From Rubrivivax sp. (lineage in GTDB: Bacteria; Pseudomonadota; Gammaproteobacteria; Burkholderiales; Burkholderiaceae_C), in contig JADJHR010000006.1 of assembly GCA_016707445.1 (NCBI GenBank), positions 372,001 through 436,000 of the forward strand: a stretch of 64,000 bases of DNA, given 5' to 3'. The position numbers and the translations under genes were made by a program. This document shows, piece after piece, positions 17,797 through 25,623 of the stretch. The notes under the pieces were generated by a model that ran no database searches, was not told the origin of the DNA, and worked only from the letters and a program-made list of their open reading frames with translations. Each line of letters starts with the position of its first letter. Position 1 is the first letter of the stretch.

Positions 17797-18701
17797 GTGA
17801 TCGCCGCGACCGGCTGGACGCGCTGGCCATCGCCTTGCTGCTGGCCTGCAGTGCGCTGTGGGGCGTCAATCAGGTGGCCACCAAGGTGGCGCTGGTTGAA
17901 ATTCCGCCGCTGCTGCAGGCGGCTGCGCGCTCGGCCGGCGCGGCGCTGTTGCTGTGGGCATGGTCGCGCTGGCGTGGCGTGGCGCTGTGGCAGCGCGACG
18001 GCACGCTGCCGGGCGGCCTGCTGGCGGGCGTTTTGTTCGCGCTGGAGTTCGGCTGCATCTTCGTTGGCCTGCAGTACACCACCGCATCGCGCATGGTCGT
18101 CTTCATCTATCTGGCGCCCTTCGTCGTGGCGCTGGGCATGCCGCTGATCAGCGCCAGCGAGCGGCTCGACCGCTGGCAGGCGCTGGGCCTGCTGCTGGCG
18201 TTTGCCGGCGTGGTCAGCGCCTTTGCCGAGGGCCTGGGCAACCGCGGCAGCGCATCGCATCAATGGTGGGGCGATGCGCTTGGCGTTGCCGGTGCCGTGT
18301 TGTGGGGGATGACCACGCTGGTGATGCGCGCCACGCGGCTGGCCCATGTCGCGCCCGAGAAGACGCTGCTGTACCAGCTGGCCGTGTCCGGACTGGTGCT
18401 GGCGCTGGCCGCGGCAGTGTCGGGCGAGGTCTGGCCCGCACAGGTCAGCGCCCGTTCGCTGGCTGCGCTGGGCTTCCAGACCGTGATCGTCACCTTCGCC
18501 AGCTACCTGGTCTGGTTCTGGCTGGTGCGTCATTACCCGGCGACGCGCATTTCGGCCTTCACGCTGCTGACGCCGGTGTTCGGCCTGCTGGCCGGCGTGG
18601 CCCTGCTCGACGAACCCGTGACACTGCGCCTGCTGCTGGCTCTGCTGGCGGTGTCGTGCGGCATCGGACTCGTCAACCGCGTGTTGCGACGCAAGACCTG
18701 A
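17793..18701 (+). CDS. EamA/DMT-superfamily transporter
   Basis: This integral membrane protein of about 302 residues has ten predicted helices in two EamA repeats. The first begins ALLLACSALWGVNQVATKVAL. The second includes GDALGVAGAVLWGMTTLVMRAT and ends with LLTPVFGLLAGVALLDEPVTL, the most conserved signature. A GTG at 17793 that overlaps the glnE stop as GTGA is the likely start, giving translational coupling; an in-frame ATG 21 bases earlier is possible. The substrate is unknown. The GST gene follows after 23 bp, so glnE, this gene and the GST gene could share a transcript. Confidence 0.87.
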   Translation: MSDRRDRLDALAIALLLACSALWGVNQVATKVALVEIPPLLQAAARSAGAALLLWAWSRWRGVALWQRDGTLPGGLLAGVLFALEFGCIFVGLQYTTASRMVVFIYLAPFVVALGMPLISASERLDRWQALGLLLAFAGVVSAFAEGLGNRGSASHQWWGDALGVAGAVLWGMTTLVMRATRLAHVAPEKTLLYQLAVSGLVLALAAAVSGEVWPAQVSARSLAALGFQTVIVTFASYLVWFWLVRHYPATRISAFTLLTPVFGLLAGVALLDEPVTLRLLLALLAVSCGIGLVNRVLRRKT

Positions 18702-18724
18702 ACCCCGACCCCGGAGACCTGACC

Positions 18725-19378
18725 GTGATCACCTTGTGCGGATTTGCAATTTCGAACTACTACAACAAGGTCAAGCTGGCCTTGCTCGAAAAGGGCATCG
18801 CTTTCAGCGAGGAGACGGTGCTCACGGGCTCGACCGACGAGGCCGTGCTGTCGGTTTCACCGCTGGCCAAGGTGCCTTTCGTGCGCACGCCTGACGGCCC
18901 GCTGTGCGAAAGCCAGGTCATCGTGGACTGGCTGGAGGTAGCCCATCCCGAACCCGCGCTGATCCCCAAGGATGCGTATGCGGCGGCCAAGGTGCGTGAG
19001 TTGTGCAGCTTCCTGGACCTGCACATCGAGCTGGTTGGTCGCGAGCTTTACGGCCAGGCCTTCTTCGGCGGCAGCTGCAGCCCGCAGGTGCAAGAGCGCG
19101 TGCGCCAGCAGTTGACGAAGAACGTGGCCGCGCTGAAACGGCTGATCAAGCTCTCGCCCTTTGCCGCCGGCACCAGCTTCACGATCGCCGACTGCTCGGC
19201 CTTTGCCGCGCTGCCCACCGTGGGCATGGCCAGCAAGGCCGTGTTCGGTACCGACTTGCTGGCCGACGGCGGCATCGACTGGAAGCCCTACATGAAGATG
19301 CTGGGCGAGCGCCCTAGCGTGCAGCGCGTGGTGGCCGACCGCAAGGCGGCGCAGGAAGCGATGGCCGGCAAGAAGTAA
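18725..19378 (+). CDS. Glutathione S-transferase family protein
   Basis: This 217-residue cytosolic protein has the two GST domains. An N-terminal thioredoxin-like fold runs from ITLCGFAISNYYNKVKLALLEKGI through KVPFVRTPDGPLCESQVIVDWLE, which includes the glutathione-binding cis-proline and ES motif. An all-helical C-terminal domain has the SFTIADCSAFAALPTV capping box. The start is a GTG preceded by GGAGA at a good distance. GSTs conjugate or isomerise electrophilic compounds with glutathione; the class and substrate are not evident. It ends 20 bp before the convergent di-iron protein gene. Confidence 0.9.
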   Translation: MITLCGFAISNYYNKVKLALLEKGIAFSEETVLTGSTDEAVLSVSPLAKVPFVRTPDGPLCESQVIVDWLEVAHPEPALIPKDAYAAAKVRELCSFLDLHIELVGRELYGQAFFGGSCSPQVQERVRQQLTKNVAALKRLIKLSPFAAGTSFTIADCSAFAALPTVGMASKAVFGTDLLADGGIDWKPYMKMLGERPSVQRVVADRKAAQEAMAGKK

Positions 19379-19398
19379 GGCCGGCGCGCCTGGGGCGC

Positions 19399-20268
19399 TC
19401 AGGCCGGCTGCACACCCGCGCCGGCGGCGGCCGGTACCGTCAGCTGGCGCGCCAGTTCCTTGCGGTAGCGGTTGAGCTCCTGCACGGTGGAGAAGCTGCG
19501 CTCCATCAGCAGGCTCATGTTGTGCAGGATGCGGTCGACCACCTTGGTCTCCCATGCGGCGTCGAACTGGATCTGACGGTCCAACCACTGTTCCAGCCAC
19601 TCGGGATTGGGCAGGCGGCTCTGGATGGTGTCGCGCGGGAACAGGTTCACGTTGACGTGCAGGTTGGTCGGGTGCAACGCCTTGGCCGTGCGCCGGGCGC
19701 TGGCCATCAGCACGCCCACCTTGACGAAGGCCGCGCGGGCCTCGTCCCCGAAGCGGCCCATCGCGCGCTTCATGTAGCGCAGGTAGGCACCGCCGTGGCG
19801 CGCCTCGTCGCGGGCCAGGGTCTCGTAGATGACCTTGATGACCGGTTCAGAGTGCCATTCGGCGGCACGGCGGTACCAATGGTTGAGACGGATCTCGCCG
19901 CAGAAGTGCAGCATCAGCGTTTCCAGTGCCGGCGCGGGGTCGAACTCGAAACGCACCGCGTGCAACTCGTCTTCGGTGGGCACCAGGTCGGGTCGGAAGC
20001 GGCGCAGGTATTCCATCAGTACCAGCGAGTGCTTCTGCTCTTCGAAGAACCACACGCTCATGAAGGCCGAGAAGTCGCTGTCGTCGCGGTTGTCGCGCAG
20101 AAACATCTCGGTGGCCGGCAAGGCCGACCATTCGGTGATGGCGTTCATCTTGATCGTCTGCGCCTGCTCGTCGCTGAGCTGCGCGGCGTCGAAGCGAGCC
20201 CAGGGGATGTCGGTATCCATGCTCCAGCGCACGGCTTCGAGTTGTTTGAACAGTTCCGGATAAAGCAT
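19399..20268 (-). CDS. Ferritin-like di-iron protein, acyl-ACP-desaturase-like
   Basis: This 289-residue soluble helical protein has a complete carboxylate-bridged di-iron ligand set: a Glu in ITEWSALPATE (46 or 54), Glu77 and His80 in FFEEQKHS, Glu125 in FCGEIRLNH, and Glu155 and His158 in DEARHGG. The spacing and the EEQKHSLVLMEYL and LARDEARHGGAYL segments recall the type-2 (soluble) fatty-acid desaturases and related O2-activating enzymes rather than iron-storage ferritin. It lies 25 bp downstream of the cobalamin-binding MerR gene on the same strand and is probably cotranscribed with it. The divergent neighbours are a lipid-modification operon, so a role as O2-using enzyme on acyl chains is a good hypothesis. 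The substrate is not shown by the sequence. Confidence 0.82.
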   Translation of the reverse strand: MLYPELFKQLEAVRWSMDTDIPWARFDAAQLSDEQAQTIKMNAITEWSALPATEMFLRDNRDDSDFSAFMSVWFFEEQKHSLVLMEYLRRFRPDLVPTEDELHAVRFEFDPAPALETLMLHFCGEIRLNHWYRRAAEWHSEPVIKVIYETLARDEARHGGAYLRYMKRAMGRFGDEARAAFVKVGVLMASARRTAKALHPTNLHVNVNLFPRDTIQSRLPNPEWLEQWLDRQIQFDAAWETKVVDRILHNMSLLMERSFSTVQELNRYRKELARQLTVPAAAGAGVQPA

Positions 20269-20293
20269 GGCAGGCCTTTCTCGAACACCGATT

Positions 20294-21235
20294 TTAGGTG
20301 GCCGGGGCCGACCCGGACCGTCGCAAGGCCTGCGGGATCTGCGCCAGCGTGTCCAGCACCTGCACGCCGGCGATCGGGCGGCGCTGCAGGCCGGGCGCCG
20401 TACCTCCGGCCCAGAGCTGGGTTTCGGCCTGCAATTCGGCGCGCAGCTCGGCCAGCGCATCGTGCATCTGCTTGAGTCCAAGGCAGCCGCTGAACCCCAG
20501 CGCGACGATGTTCGGGCGCATTGCCGCAGCGGCGCGCGCGATGTCCAGCAGCGGCGTCTGCACGCCCAGCGACACGCAGATGCAGCCCTCCAGCGCCAGC
20601 TGCACCTGCGCCATCAGCAGGCCCAAGCCATGCGGTTCGCCGGGCAGCGTGGTCAGCAGCACGCGCGGCGCCTGCTCGCCGGTCGGCGGCGGGATGCTGG
20701 CCAGCGCCTGATGCAGGGCTGACTGCATCACCTCGCTGTACAGGTGCTCCTCGAAGACCTGCAACTGCCCGCGCATCCAGGCATCCCCCACCGCCAGGTT
20801 CAGCGGCGCCACCACGTCGACGACGAAGGCCCGCAGGCCCAGCAGGGCCCGCAGCCGCGCCAGTTCGTGGTGCAGCGCGCGCACGTCGTGTCGGTGGATG
20901 AGCGACAGCAGCATCTGCAGGTCGGACGCAGCCAGTGCGGTTCCGGCGGTCCGCTGTGGATGGTCGACGGTGGACGCGGCCAGCCCTTGCAGGTCGGGCA
21001 GGGTCAGCGCGACCACGCGCCCCGGTCGATGGCCGGCGTCGAGCAGACGCTTGACGATGCGCAGCCGCTCGACCTGATGCAGCGGGTAGGCCCGTTCGCC
21101 GCTGGCATCGCGCGACGGCATCGGGAATCCGTAGCGTCGCTCCCACACGCGCAGGGTGTCCTTGGACAAGCCCGTGTCACGTTCGACGGCCGCGATCGAC
21201 AGGCGGATGTCGGGGTTGGACAGCGGTGCACTCAT
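20294..21235 (-). CDS. MerR-family regulator with cobalamin-binding domain (LitR/CarH type)
   Basis: This 313-residue transcription factor starts with a MerR winged helix (LSIAAVERDTGLSKDTLRVWERRYGFP, then GERAYPLHQVERL). A B12-binding module follows: a helical cap with Trp153 and EEH at 162-164, then a Rossmann-like part with PGEPHGLGL, in which His202 matches the lower axial cobalt ligand. CarH and LitR proteins bind adenosylcobalamin in the dark, repress their targets as tetramers and release DNA when light breaks the cofactor. The Asp of the usual DxHxxG motif is Glu here. The start at 21235 was chosen for MSAPLSNPDIRLSI; an alternative ATG lies 30 bases upstream. It is divergent from the lipid operon at 21765. 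Confidence 0.88.
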   Translation of the reverse strand: MSAPLSNPDIRLSIAAVERDTGLSKDTLRVWERRYGFPMPSRDASGERAYPLHQVERLRIVKRLLDAGHRPGRVVALTLPDLQGLAASTVDHPQRTAGTALAASDLQMLLSLIHRHDVRALHHELARLRALLGLRAFVVDVVAPLNLAVGDAWMRGQLQVFEEHLYSEVMQSALHQALASIPPPTGEQAPRVLLTTLPGEPHGLGLLMAQVQLALEGCICVSLGVQTPLLDIARAAAAMRPNIVALGFSGCLGLKQMHDALAELRAELQAETQLWAGGTAPGLQRRPIAGVQVLDTLAQIPQALRRSGSAPAT

Positions 21236-21257
21236 GGCTGAATTGAAGCGTGGTTTG

Positions 21258-21286
21258 ATAATCATGTCCAGGACAAGTCGTTGCAA
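21258..21286 (-). promoter_or_regulatory. Candidate promoter of the MerR gene with palindrome in its spacer
   Basis: Read on the minus strand, TTGCAA (21286-21281) and GATTAT (21263-21258) are 17 bp apart and would start transcription about 20 bases before the MerR ATG. The spacer contains the perfect 11-bp inverted repeat TGTCCAGGACA (21265-21275), a natural position for autoregulation. Both hexamers match the sigma-70 consensus at only four of six positions, so the call is tentative. Confidence 0.4.
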
Positions 21287-21432
21287 ATCATCGATCCTAT
21301 GCCTAGGATGCAGCGGCTTGAGGTGGGTATTGACGGTTGTGGATGAGCGCCAGTTCGCGGTTCGAGGTTGCAGTGAGGGTCCAGTCTGGATGTCTTCATC
21401 GCACTCCACTTGTTCATGGCAGGTGATGGCGT

Positions 21433-21471
21433 TTGTATCGACACTTGTACTGTTTCGTTTTTATCTATACT
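21433..21471 (+). promoter_or_regulatory. Candidate promoter and repressor half-sites of the lipid operon
   Basis: A good -10 element TATACT is at 21466-21471. The -35 region, at about 21444-21449, falls on the sequence TTGTACT (21445-21451). A related TTGTATC lies one helical turn upstream at 21433-21439. CarH/LitR/PplR-type operators are built from TGTAC-like half-sites that overlap the -35 box of the controlled promoter, so this arrangement fits repression by the adjacent MerR protein. The half-sites are imperfect and no binding has been shown. Confidence 0.45.
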
Positions 21472-21518
21472 ATTCAGTCTCGTCAGAAAACCATTCGGTC
21501 TCACTCGTCTAGGACATC

Positions 21519-21755
21519 ATGACCTTCGCAACGAATTCCAGCGCCGAGCTCGGCGTGCGCTCAAACTTCGCGGGAACTTCGGGCTTTGCGCTGGGTCACA
21601 AGCCACATTGCCAGGTTTCCCTGCTGTGCGGTTCGGCCACTTCGGTAGCCGGAACCTCCGGGCGGTTCTCCTCCTCCTCCCTCCCTCCCTCGTTCGCCCG
21701 GGGGCGCCGCACAGCAGTCTTGTTCACCGGCCCGTGCGCGGCCGAGATGGCCTGA
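21519..21755 (+). CDS. Possible small leader ORF, unknown
   Basis: This 78-codon reading frame lies between the candidate lipid-operon promoter and the first recognised gene. It starts at an ATG with AGGA a few bases upstream and ends 9 bases before the ATG at 21765. Its product has no recognisable family, no membrane segment and a Ser-rich middle part. The 529-bp region 21236-21764 holds otherwise only the two candidate promoters and a 26-base pyrimidine run (21666-21691) with repeated CCTCC, the complement of a Shine-Dalgarno sequence. The ORF may be a chance frame in a long 5' leader, hence the low confidence. Confidence 0.2.
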   Translation: MTFATNSSAELGVRSNFAGTSGFALGHKPHCQVSLLCGSATSVAGTSGRFSSSSLPPSFARGRRTAVLFTGPCAAEMA

Positions 21756-21764
21756 GGCCCCGCG

Positions 21765-23066
21765 ATGCGTCGGCTTGCCGTCATCGGATCGGGCATCGCG
21801 GGGCTGTCAACAGCCTACGCGCTGCGCCATCAGGCCCAGGTCACACTGTTCGAGGCCGATGGTCGCTTCGGGGGTCACGCACATACGGTGGACGTCACGC
21901 TTGACGGCGTCACGCACGGTGTCGACACCGGCTTTCTGGTCTTCAACCATCGCACCTACCCGCAGCTGGTGCGCCTGTTCGAAGAACTGCAGGTGCCGAC
22001 CGTGGCGTCGGAGATGTCGTTCTCGGTGCAAAGCCCGGCCAGTGACCTGGAGTGGAGCGGCTGCAGCCTGAACACCGTGTTCGCGCAGCGGCGCAACCTG
22101 CTGTCGCCGCGTTTCCTGGGCATGTTGGCCGACATCCTGCGCTTCAACCGTCTGGCCACCGGCCTGGCCGAGCGCGGTGCCGAGCACGAATTGCAGATGG
22201 CGATCGGCGACTTTCTCGACCAGCATCGCTTCGGGGCCGTGTTTCGCGAAGGCTACCTGCTGCCGATGATCGGCTGCATCTGGTCCTGCCCGACCGATCA
22301 GATGCTGCGCTTTCCGATCGCCACGCTGATCCGCTTCTGCCACAACCACGGTCTGATTCAGGTGGCCGACCGGCCGCAATGGCACACCGTGCAGGGTGGC
22401 TCTCGTCAGTACGTACAGCGGCTGATGGCGCACCTGCCTGATTGCCGCGCAGCGACGCCGGTGCGTGGGGTGCGTCGTCTGCCGCCGGGCCAAGGCACGG
22501 CCGGCGTGCTGGTGGCCACCGATGCCGGCGCCGAACGCTTCGACGACGTGGTGCTGGCTTGCCACAGCGATCAAAGCCTGGCGCTGCTGGACGATGCCGG
22601 CCCCGATGAACGTGCCGTGCTGGGCGCCATCCGCTACCAGCGCAATCGCGCGCTGCTGCACACCGACGCCACGATGTTGCCCCGGCGTCGCCTGGCCTGG
22701 GCGGCCTGGAATTACGAGCGCGCGGCCGACGCCCGGCAAGAGCAGGCGGGCGTGTGCCTGCACTATCTGATCAACCGGTTGCAGTCGCTGCCCTGGCAGC
22801 AGCCGGTGCTGGTGTCGTTGAACCCCTGCCGCGAGCCGGCACCGCGCAGCGTGATCGGCGAATACGACTACAGCCATCCGGTGTTCGACAGCGCGGCCAT
22901 CGCGGCCCAGCGCCGTCTGGGCGACATCCAGGGACACTCTCACCTGTGGTTTGCCGGCGCCTGGACGCGCTACGGCTTTCACGAGGACGGGCTGATGTCG
23001 GGCCTGGCGGTGGCTGAAGGGCTGATGCAACGCTGGGCGGCCAACACCTTGGCGCAGGCAGCATGA
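21765..23066 (+). CDS. FAD-dependent oxidoreductase, amine-oxidase/desaturase-like (UfaD-like candidate)
   Basis: This 433-residue flavoprotein has the FAD-binding start LAVIGSGIAGLSTAYAL and FEADGRFGGHAHTVDV. Its C-terminal FAD contact region is LWFAGAWTRYGFHEDGLMSGLAVAEGL. It belongs to the NAD/FAD-binding amine-oxidase-like group (COG2907 type) that sits beside DUF1365 and cyclopropane-synthase-like genes in many proteobacteria. In Rhodobacter a flavoprotein desaturase, UfaD, acts on methylated acyl chains during furan-fatty-acid synthesis. This protein is a candidate for the same kind of step, by context and general family only. It is the first clear gene of the operon, and its stop overlaps the DUF1365 start by 4 bp. 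Confidence 0.85.
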   Translation: MRRLAVIGSGIAGLSTAYALRHQAQVTLFEADGRFGGHAHTVDVTLDGVTHGVDTGFLVFNHRTYPQLVRLFEELQVPTVASEMSFSVQSPASDLEWSGCSLNTVFAQRRNLLSPRFLGMLADILRFNRLATGLAERGAEHELQMAIGDFLDQHRFGAVFREGYLLPMIGCIWSCPTDQMLRFPIATLIRFCHNHGLIQVADRPQWHTVQGGSRQYVQRLMAHLPDCRAATPVRGVRRLPPGQGTAGVLVATDAGAERFDDVVLACHSDQSLALLDDAGPDERAVLGAIRYQRNRALLHTDATMLPRRRLAWAAWNYERAADARQEQAGVCLHYLINRLQSLPWQQPVLVSLNPCREPAPRSVIGEYDYSHPVFDSAAIAAQRRLGDIQGHSHLWFAGAWTRYGFHEDGLMSGLAVAEGLMQRWAANTLAQAA

Positions 23067-23818
23067 GCGCCAATCGTCCCCTGCTGGGCATGGGCGAGGT
23101 CCGCCACCGGCGGCTGCGCCCGGCGGTCAACGCCTTCGCCTATCCGACCTACTTTTTGCTGCTGCCGATGCGCGCCCTGCGCGAGCAGCCGTCAGCAGCG
23201 CTGGCGCGCAACCGCTTCGGGCTGCTGAGCTTTCATGACCGTGACCATGGCGACGGTGGCAACGACGCGCTGGCCTGGATCGACCAGTTGCTGCAGCAGC
23301 AAGGGGTGAACGACGCCCGGGGCGAGGTCTGGCTGCACACCTACCCGCGCGTGCTGGGCTTTGCCTTCAAGCCGGTCAGCTTCTGGTACTGCCACCGCGC
23401 CGACGGCACGCTGGCGGCCATCGTCGCCGAGGTCAACAACACCTTCGGCGAGCGCCACTGCTACCTGCTCGACGAGCCCGGGCTGGCCTGGGGGCAAGAG
23501 TTGCGCGCGCGCAAGGTCTTTCATGTCTCGCCGTTCTGCCAGGTGCAGGGCGAGTACCGTTTTCGCTTCATGCGCACCGACGAACGCACGGTGGCGCGCA
23601 TCGATCATCACGATGAGTCGGGGCCGCTGCTGCATACCAGCGTCAGCGGCACGCTGCAGCTCTTGACCGCAGCCAGCGCACGCGCAGCCTTCTTCGGCAT
23701 GCCGCTCATGACATTGGGCGTGCTGGCCCGCATCCATTGGCAGGCATTGCGCCTGTGGCGCAAACGCGTGCCGTTCATGCGCAAGCCCCCGGCGCCGGAC
23801 GCCTTCACCAGCCGCTGA
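23063..23818 (+). CDS. DUF1365 family protein
   Basis: This 251-residue protein has the DUF1365 features: VRHRRLRPAVNAFAYPTYFLLL at the start, the FLLLPM hydrophobic strand, then PRVLGFAFKPVSFWYCHR and VNNTFGERHCYLL, and KVFHVSPFCQVQGEYRF. Its biochemical role is unknown. DUF1365 genes are almost always next to an FAD amine-oxidase-like gene and a cyclopropane-synthase-like gene, as here, so a role in the same acyl-chain modification is likely. Translation is probably coupled to the upstream gene through the ATGA overlap. The CFA-like gene follows after 21 bp. Confidence 0.92.
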   Translation: MSANRPLLGMGEVRHRRLRPAVNAFAYPTYFLLLPMRALREQPSAALARNRFGLLSFHDRDHGDGGNDALAWIDQLLQQQGVNDARGEVWLHTYPRVLGFAFKPVSFWYCHRADGTLAAIVAEVNNTFGERHCYLLDEPGLAWGQELRARKVFHVSPFCQVQGEYRFRFMRTDERTVARIDHHDESGPLLHTSVSGTLQLLTAASARAAFFGMPLMTLGVLARIHWQALRLWRKRVPFMRKPPAPDAFTSR

Positions 23819-23839
23819 ACTCTTTGACGAGTCCCAACC

Positions 23840-25072
23840 ATGAACACCACCACCGCCGATCGTTTCGCCCTGCCTGCAGCGGCACCTGCCTCGGCGCGTG
23901 CCGTGCTGCGCCTGCTGCGTGCGCTGAGCGTGGGCAGCCTCGACTTGCAGCTGCCCGACGGCACGCAGATGCATTTCGGAACCCGCAGCGGCGACCAGCC
24001 GCGTGCGGCGCTGCGCCTTCACGATTGGCGCGCCTGCAGCGCGGCGCTGAAAAGCGGCGACATCGGGTTCGCTGAATCGTTCATCGCCGGCCACTGGACC
24101 ACGCCTGACCTGGTGGCGCTGCTGGCGCTGTTCATCGCCAACCGCGAGGCCGTCGAGCGTGTCATCTACGGCAGCTGGTGGGGGTCGCTGGCCTACCGCA
24201 TCAAGCACCTGCTGAATCGCAACTCGCGCCGCGGCGCGGCCAAGAACATCCACGCGCACTACGACATCGGCAACCCGTTCTACCGCCTGTGGCTGGACGA
24301 GACGATGAACTACTCCAGTGCCTGGTTCGACGGCGACTTGTCGCGCACCCTGGCGCAGGCGCAGCAGGCCAAGTTGCAGCGCGCGCTGAGCGAATGCGCG
24401 CTGCAGCCCGGTCAGCGCCTGCTGGAGGTGGGCTGCGGCTGGGGCGCGGTGGCCGAAGCGGCGGCGGCGGCCGGTGCCGAGGTCACCGGGGTCACGCTGT
24501 CCGACGAGCAGCTGAGCTATGCGCGCCAGCGCCTGCAGCGTCAGGGGCTGTCTGAGCGCGCCGATCTGCGGCTGCAGGACTACCGCGACATCGACGACGC
24601 ACCGTTCGACGCCATCGTCTCGATCGAGATGTTCGAAGCCGTCGGCCGCGAGTACTGGGACAGTTACTTCAAACTGCTGAAGACCAAGCTCAAGCCGGGT
24701 GGCAGGGCGTGCATACAGACCATCACCATCCGCGACGACCTGTTCGACCGCTATGTGCGATCGACCGACTTCATCCAGCAGTACATCTTTCCCGGCGGCC
24801 TGCTGCCGAGCACGCCCGCCTTTGTTGAGCAGGCGCGAAAGGCCGGGCTCGAGGTGGTCAATCAGATGGCCTTCGGCGCCGACTACGCCGAGACTTTGCG
24901 GCGCTGGCGTGTGCAGTTCCTGAGCCAGGACGGTGCGGTGCGCAAGCTCGGCTTCGACACCCGCTTCATGCGCATCTGGGAGTTCTACCTGGCCTATTGC
25001 CAGGCCGCGTTCGCCACCGGCAACACCGACGTCGTGCAGTTCACGCTGCGCAACCCCGAGCAGGCGGGCTGA
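23840..25072 (+). CDS. Cyclopropane-fatty-acyl-phospholipid synthase family methyltransferase
   Basis: This 410-residue SAM-dependent enzyme acts on phospholipid acyl chains. The N-terminal lipid-binding part includes GDIGFAESFIAGHWTTPDL. The SAM site LLEVGCGWGAVAEAAAAAG lies near residues 195-213. Later motifs are GVTLSDEQLSYAR, the active-site region SIEMFEAVGREYWDSYF and QQYIFPGGLLPS. Family members either close a cyclopropane ring on an unsaturated chain or only methylate it, as UfaM does in Rhodobacter furan-fatty-acid synthesis. The context with the FAD protein and DUF1365 makes the UfaM-like reaction at least as likely as classical Cfa, so no symbol is given. Confidence 0.93.
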   Translation: MNTTTADRFALPAAAPASARAVLRLLRALSVGSLDLQLPDGTQMHFGTRSGDQPRAALRLHDWRACSAALKSGDIGFAESFIAGHWTTPDLVALLALFIANREAVERVIYGSWWGSLAYRIKHLLNRNSRRGAAKNIHAHYDIGNPFYRLWLDETMNYSSAWFDGDLSRTLAQAQQAKLQRALSECALQPGQRLLEVGCGWGAVAEAAAAAGAEVTGVTLSDEQLSYARQRLQRQGLSERADLRLQDYRDIDDAPFDAIVSIEMFEAVGREYWDSYFKLLKTKLKPGGRACIQTITIRDDLFDRYVRSTDFIQQYIFPGGLLPSTPAFVEQARKAGLEVVNQMAFGADYAETLRRWRVQFLSQDGAVRKLGFDTRFMRIWEFYLAYCQAAFATGNTDVVQFTLRNPEQAG

Positions 25073-25077
25073 TCCCC

Positions 25078-25623
25078 ATGAGCATGCATCGCCGCGCGCT
25101 GCTGACACTGGGCCTGGGCAGCCTGTTGCCGCCCGTGGCGCAGGCACTGGACAGGCCGGCCGAGCTGCAATCGGTGTGGCCGCAGGCGCAGCTGATCGGC
25201 AGCGGCCGCATGCGCTTCCTGGGCCTGTCGATCTACGACGCGCACCTGTGGGCGCCCGCGCCGCTGTCGGCGGCCGACTGGTCCGAAAGGCCGCTCGCGA
25301 TCGAGCTCGTCTACACGCGCTCGCTGCAAGGCGCGCAGATCGCTGAACGGTCGCTCGACGAAATGCGGCGCCAGCTCAACATCGGCAGCGCCGACGCCGA
25401 GCGCTGGCTGGCCACGATGAAAGCCACCTTTCCCGACGTGCGCGACGGTGATCGCCTGACCGGCATCTACCGCCTGGGCGACTCGGCGCGCTTCTACTGG
25501 AACGGCGGCCTGCGCAAAACGTGGTCCGATGCGGCGCTGGCGAAGCACTTCTTCGGCATCTGGCTGTCACCGCAGACTTCGGAACCCTCGCTGCGCGAGG
25601 CCCTGTTCGGTGGCCGCGTTTGA
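25078..25623 (+). CDS. Secreted chalcone-isomerase-like protein
   Basis: This 181-residue protein has an N-terminal export signal (MSMHRRALLTLGLGSLLPPV, then AQA), in which paired arginines before the hydrophobic stretch suggest possible Tat export. The mature part resembles the bacterial chalcone-isomerase-like fold: GSGRMRFLGLSIYDAHLWAP, LAIELVYTRSLQGAQIAERS and FGIWLSPQTSEPSLREAL. Plant relatives bind fatty acids or isomerise flavonoids; the bacterial ones have no settled function. The ATG at 25078 is 5 bp after the methyltransferase stop. In this operon a fatty-acid-binding or envelope role would fit. Confidence 0.87.
   Translation: MSMHRRALLTLGLGSLLPPVAQALDRPAELQSVWPQAQLIGSGRMRFLGLSIYDAHLWAPAPLSAADWSERPLAIELVYTRSLQGAQIAERSLDEMRRQLNIGSADAERWLATMKATFPDVRDGDRLTGIYRLGDSARFYWNGGLRKTWSDAALAKHFFGIWLSPQTSEPSLREALFGGRV

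Noticed and set aside
21236..21764. Cobalamin riboswitch in the regulator/lipid-operon intergenic region
   Set aside because: I see no B12-box-like sequence or conserved fold; cobalamin control is better explained by the protein regulator.
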